Below are positions 40,175-42,654 of a stretch of 42,654 bases of DNA, piece by piece; position 1 is the first letter of the stretch; each line of letters begins with the position of its first letter. The position numbers and the translations under genes are program-made. The notes beneath the pieces are model-generated. The model ran no database searches. It was not told where the DNA came from and was given only the letters and a program-made list of their open reading frames with translations. This DNA is from an uncultured Flavobacteriaceae bacterium (GTDB taxonomy: Bacteria; Bacteroidota; Bacteroidia; Flavobacteriales; Flavobacteriaceae): contig CAJQMK010000029.1 of the NCBI GenBank assembly GCA_905479415.1, positions 1 to 42,654 of the forward strand. The letters are read 5' to 3'.

Positions 40175-41479
40175 ATGAAAAATTACATATTAATTCTGTG
40201 TTTAATATTAATATCTTCTTGCCAGTATGAAGATTACGATGATAGTAAGGTTATTGATTCTCCATTAGCAACTTGTATCGATGGTTATGCTAAAATTCCT
40301 GGTACTGACTATGAATATTCCTGTCTTAATTATGATTTGATGGGGCAAATAACTCTTGAGGAAATGGATGCAGAGGCTGGTAATGATTGTTGGGGCTGGA
40401 CCGATTCAACAACTGGAAGAGAATATGCAATTATGGGAGTTAATAATGGTACTGCTTTTATAGATATTACTGATTCTACATCTCCAATTTATCTTGGTAA
40501 ACTTCCAACCTCAACAGTTGATAGTTCCTGGAGAGATATGAAGGTTTACAATGATTATGTTTACATTGTTAGTGAAGCCCAAGATCATGGTTTGCAAGTA
40601 TTTAACTTATCAAAGTTAAGAGGAGTTGAATCAGAGCAAATTTTCTCTGCTGATTTTATAGATAATTCATTTGGAAATGCTCATAATATTGCAATTAACG
40701 AAGACACTGGATACGCTTACATTGCAGGTGCAGGAACTAAAGGAATTTATGCTTTTAATTTGTCCGATCCAATAGCTCCAAAATTGGAACTTGAGGGCTC
40801 TCAGTTTGGTTACAGTCATGACGCTCAAATTGTAAACTACAAAGGTCCGGATCAAGACCATTTTGGTAAAGAAATTTACATTGGTAGCAATGAGGACAGA
40901 GTAGTTTTTGTTGATGTTACAAATAAATCTGAACCAAATCTTATAAGTACTTTCTTTTATGACCATCAATACACTCATCAATCATGGCTTACCAACGATC
41001 ATAAGTATGCTTTGCTAGGTGATGAATTGGATGAGTTAGATTCAGATTACGAATTAAAAATTGATGCCAAAACTAGAACTATAGTTATAAATTTAACTGA
41101 TTTAGACAACCCAGTTTTGCACCACAATTATGAAGCAGAAACAAAAGCTATCGATCATAATGGGTATGTAAATGGAACGGAATTTTTTCTTGCAAGTTAT
41201 ACAGCTGGACTTAGGGTTTTGGATGTTTTAAATATTGATCAAAAAAGTATATCCGAGTTAGGGTTTTTTAATACGTTTCATGATCATAGCGATCACGATC
41301 ATGGCTTACCTAAATTAACAGCTATAAAAAATCAAGATCCTGGAGGAGATCATAGTGGTAAAAAAGGTAATAGTGAGGCTTTTAATGGAGCATGGAGTGT
41401 GTATCCTTATTTCAAAAGTGAAAATATAATTATTAGCGATATTAATTCAGGATTATTTATTGTAAAAAAACAGAATTAA
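40175..41479 (+). CDS. Choice-of-anchor-B / LVIVD-repeat surface lipoprotein
   Basis: The 434-residue protein has a lipoprotein signal ending LISSC, followed by an acidic stretch (QYEDYDD) like the export signals of surface lipoproteins in Bacteroidota. The body contains repeats of the LVIVD type: EYAIMGVNNGTAFIDITDSTSPIYLGKLPT, YVYIVSEAQDHGLQVFNLSKL, and GAGTKGIYAFNLSDP. They probably form a beta-propeller. A His/Asp-rich segment, HDHSDHDHG, lies near residue 370. The family is called choice-of-anchor B and its ligand is unknown. It is a single gene ahead of tuf. Confidence 0.9.
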   Translation: MKNYILILCLILISSCQYEDYDDSKVIDSPLATCIDGYAKIPGTDYEYSCLNYDLMGQITLEEMDAEAGNDCWGWTDSTTGREYAIMGVNNGTAFIDITDSTSPIYLGKLPTSTVDSSWRDMKVYNDYVYIVSEAQDHGLQVFNLSKLRGVESEQIFSADFIDNSFGNAHNIAINEDTGYAYIAGAGTKGIYAFNLSDPIAPKLELEGSQFGYSHDAQIVNYKGPDQDHFGKEIYIGSNEDRVVFVDVTNKSEPNLISTFFYDHQYTHQSWLTNDHKYALLGDELDELDSDYELKIDAKTRTIVINLTDLDNPVLHHNYEAETKAIDHNGYVNGTEFFLASYTAGLRVLDVLNIDQKSISELGFFNTFHDHSDHDHGLPKLTAIKNQDPGGDHSGKKGNSEAFNGAWSVYPYFKSENIIISDINSGLFIVKKQN

Positions 41480-41574
41480 CTTAATTTTTTATCATTCAAA
41501 ATAATTTCTATTTGACTTTACATTTTTTATACGAAAAAAAAATCAAAACATTTAATATTTTAAGATAAAATTTA

Positions 41575-41582
41575 TATATTTG
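41575..41582 (+). promoter_or_regulatory. -7 box of tuf
   Basis: TATATTTG matches TAnnTTTG and ends 34 bases before the tuf ATG. No TTG at the -33 distance is evident. Its presence shows that tuf has its own promoter here instead of reading through from the tRNA cluster. Confidence 0.55.
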
Positions 41583-41616
41583 CACGCATTTTAAAAGTAA
41601 TAAAACAATATATCAT

Positions 41617-42654
41617 ATGGCTAAGGAAACATTTGATCGTTCGAAACCCCATTTAAATATAGGGACAATTGGACACGTAGATCACGGAAAAACTACCCTA
41701 ACTGCTGCTATTACAAAAGTATTAGCTGATGCAGGATTATCTGAAGTAAGAAGCTTTGACCAAATTGACAACGCTCCTGAAGAAAAAGAAAGAGGGATAA
41801 CAATTAACACTTCTCACGTTGAGTACCAAACAGCAAATCGTCACTATGCGCACGTTGACTGTCCTGGTCACGCGGATTATGTTAAAAACATGGTAACAGG
41901 TGCCGCTCAAATGGATGGTGCAATTCTTGTAGTTGCAGCTTCTGACGGACCAATGCCACAAACTAGAGAGCATATACTTTTAGGAAGACAGGTTGGTATT
42001 CCAAGAATAGTAGTTTTCTTAAACAAGGCTGATCAAGTTGATGATGAAGAATTATTAGAACTTGTTGAAATGGAAGTTAGAGATTTATTAAACTTCTATG
42101 AATATGATGGTGATAATGGACCAGTAATTTTAGGTTCTGCACTTGGAGCTCTTAATGGAGAACAAAAGTGGGTTGATACTGTTATGAATTTAATGGAATC
42201 AGTTGATTCTTGGATCGAACTTCCAACAAGAGAGGTCGATAAAGATTTCTTGATGCCAGTTGAAGATGTGTTTTCTATTACTGGTAGAGGAACTGTTGCA
42301 ACAGGAAGAATTGAAACTGGTGTAGCTAACACTGGAGATGCTGTTGACATCATTGGAATGGGTGCTGAGAAATTAACTTCTACCGTTACTGGAGTTGAAA
42401 TGTTTAGAAAAATTCTAGATAGAGGTGAAGCTGGTGATAACGTTGGAATCTTATTGAGAGGTGTTGAAAAAACAGATATTTCAAGAGGAATGGTTATTTG
42501 TAAACCAGGTTCAGTTAAACCACATGCTAAATTTGAAGCTGAAGTATATATATTAAAGAAAGAAGAGGGTGGAAGACACACTCCATTTCATAATAACTAT
42601 AGACCACAATTTTATGTAAGAACAACTGACGTAACTGGAAATATTGTTCTTCCT
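41617..42654 (+). CDS. tuf: Elongation factor Tu (3' end cut by window)
   Basis: The gene begins ATGGCTAAGGAAAC and is open to the window edge, giving 346 of about 395 residues. The ORF track misses it because no stop lies inside the window. GTPase motifs are all present: GHVDHGKTT (P-loop), RGITIN (switch I), [13 protein letters not shown] and GSALGA. Domains 2 and 3 follow ([13 protein letters not shown], then [14 protein letters not shown] and [22 protein letters not shown]). EF-Tu delivers aminoacyl-tRNA to the ribosome. It would normally follow the Thr-Tyr-Gly-Thr tRNAs directly. Confidence 0.98.
   Translation, partial: MAKETFDRSKPHLNIGTIGHVDHGKTTLTAAITKVLADAGLSEVRSFDQIDNAPEEKERGITINTSHVEYQTANRHYAHVDCPGHADYVKNMVTGAAQMDGAILVVAASDGPMPQTREHILLGRQVGIPRIVVFLNKADQVDDEELLELVEMEVRDLLNFYEYDGDNGPVILGSALGALNGEQKWVDTVMNLMESVDSWIELPTREVDKDFLMPVEDVFSITGRGTVATGRIETGVANTGDAVDIIGMGAEKLTSTVTGVEMFRKILDRGEAGDNVGILLRGVEKTDISRGMVICKPGSVKPHAKFEAEVYILKKEEGGRHTPFHNNYRPQFYVRTTDVTGNIVLP

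Noticed and set aside
42096-42581. 161-aa minus-strand ORF near the right edge
   Set aside because: It is antisense to EF-Tu, which is strongly conserved and open to the window edge.
1-42654. CRISPR arrays, insertion sequences, prophage, rRNA and tandem repeats
   Set aside because: I looked for repeated spacers, transposase motifs, phage structural genes and long direct repeats on both strands and saw none.

Overview
The window is a compact, AT-rich stretch (roughly 30% GC by eye) of a Flavobacteriia-type Bacteroidota chromosome. The evidence is the gene content and order (rsfS-ftsH-LUD-cdsA-psd, ddl/PASTA/RluD, rpsU-xerC-tRNAs), Bacteroidota-type promoters (TTG-N20-TAnnTTTG), no evident Shine-Dalgarno sequences, 'SQ'-ending signal peptides and SC lipoboxes. 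Very short gaps and several overlapping convergent gene pairs suggest a streamlined genome, perhaps of a marine flavobacterium; that habitat guess is inference. I see no prophage, insertion sequence, CRISPR array or rRNA.

Layout. 1-2.4 kb: tail of an unknown gene, tRNA-Val with a terminator, then a small accessory-looking group (YozG-like XRE regulator plus membrane protein, a lipoprotein, a DUF1295 membrane enzyme). The divergent region here carries a striking operator pair. 2.4-6 kb: a coiled-coil CT398-like protein and Nif3, then lpxK converging on lipA. 6-9.5 kb: a leftward run of DUF1573 protein, murB, a Cys-rich 67-aa membrane protein, an ECF sigma factor and an atypical Nramp-like transporter. 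9.5-17.9 kb: valS converging on rsfS-ftsH-LUD-cdsA-psd (protein quality control and phospholipid synthesis), with birA and a YqaA-like protein divergent. 17.9-24.2 kb: pyrE-SRPBCC-SDR, a Nudix protein, coaD, ddl, then PASTA-rluD and yaaA. 24.2-30.7 kb: a complete seven-gene trp operon (trpEGDCFBA) behind a leader peptide with tandem Trp codons and an intrinsic terminator, a textbook-style attenuator. 30.7-35.3 kb: rhodanese-PspC, an AGCS symporter, an acyl-CoA dehydrogenase, rpsU and xerC. 35.3-35.7 kb: four tRNAs (Thr-TGT, Tyr-GTA, Gly-TCC, Thr-GGT), the same order as the tRNAs in front of tufB in E. coli. 35.8-41.5 kb: genes that now separate those tRNAs from tuf: an M16 peptidase with divergent Arg codon use, a 43-aa membrane ORF, a DEAD-box helicase and a choice-of-anchor-B lipoprotein. 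41.6 kb to the end: EF-Tu, cut by the window edge.

Most of the window is housekeeping. The parts that deserve a second look are regulatory or architectural: the trp attenuator, the XRE operator/promoter overlap, three apparently leaderless promoters, the split tRNA-tuf block, and several family members missing diagnostic residues (zinc-ribbon cysteines, Nramp metal-site motifs). I found no convincing wholly new multi-gene system. The nearest candidate is the sigma factor/Cys-rich protein/Nramp-like cluster.
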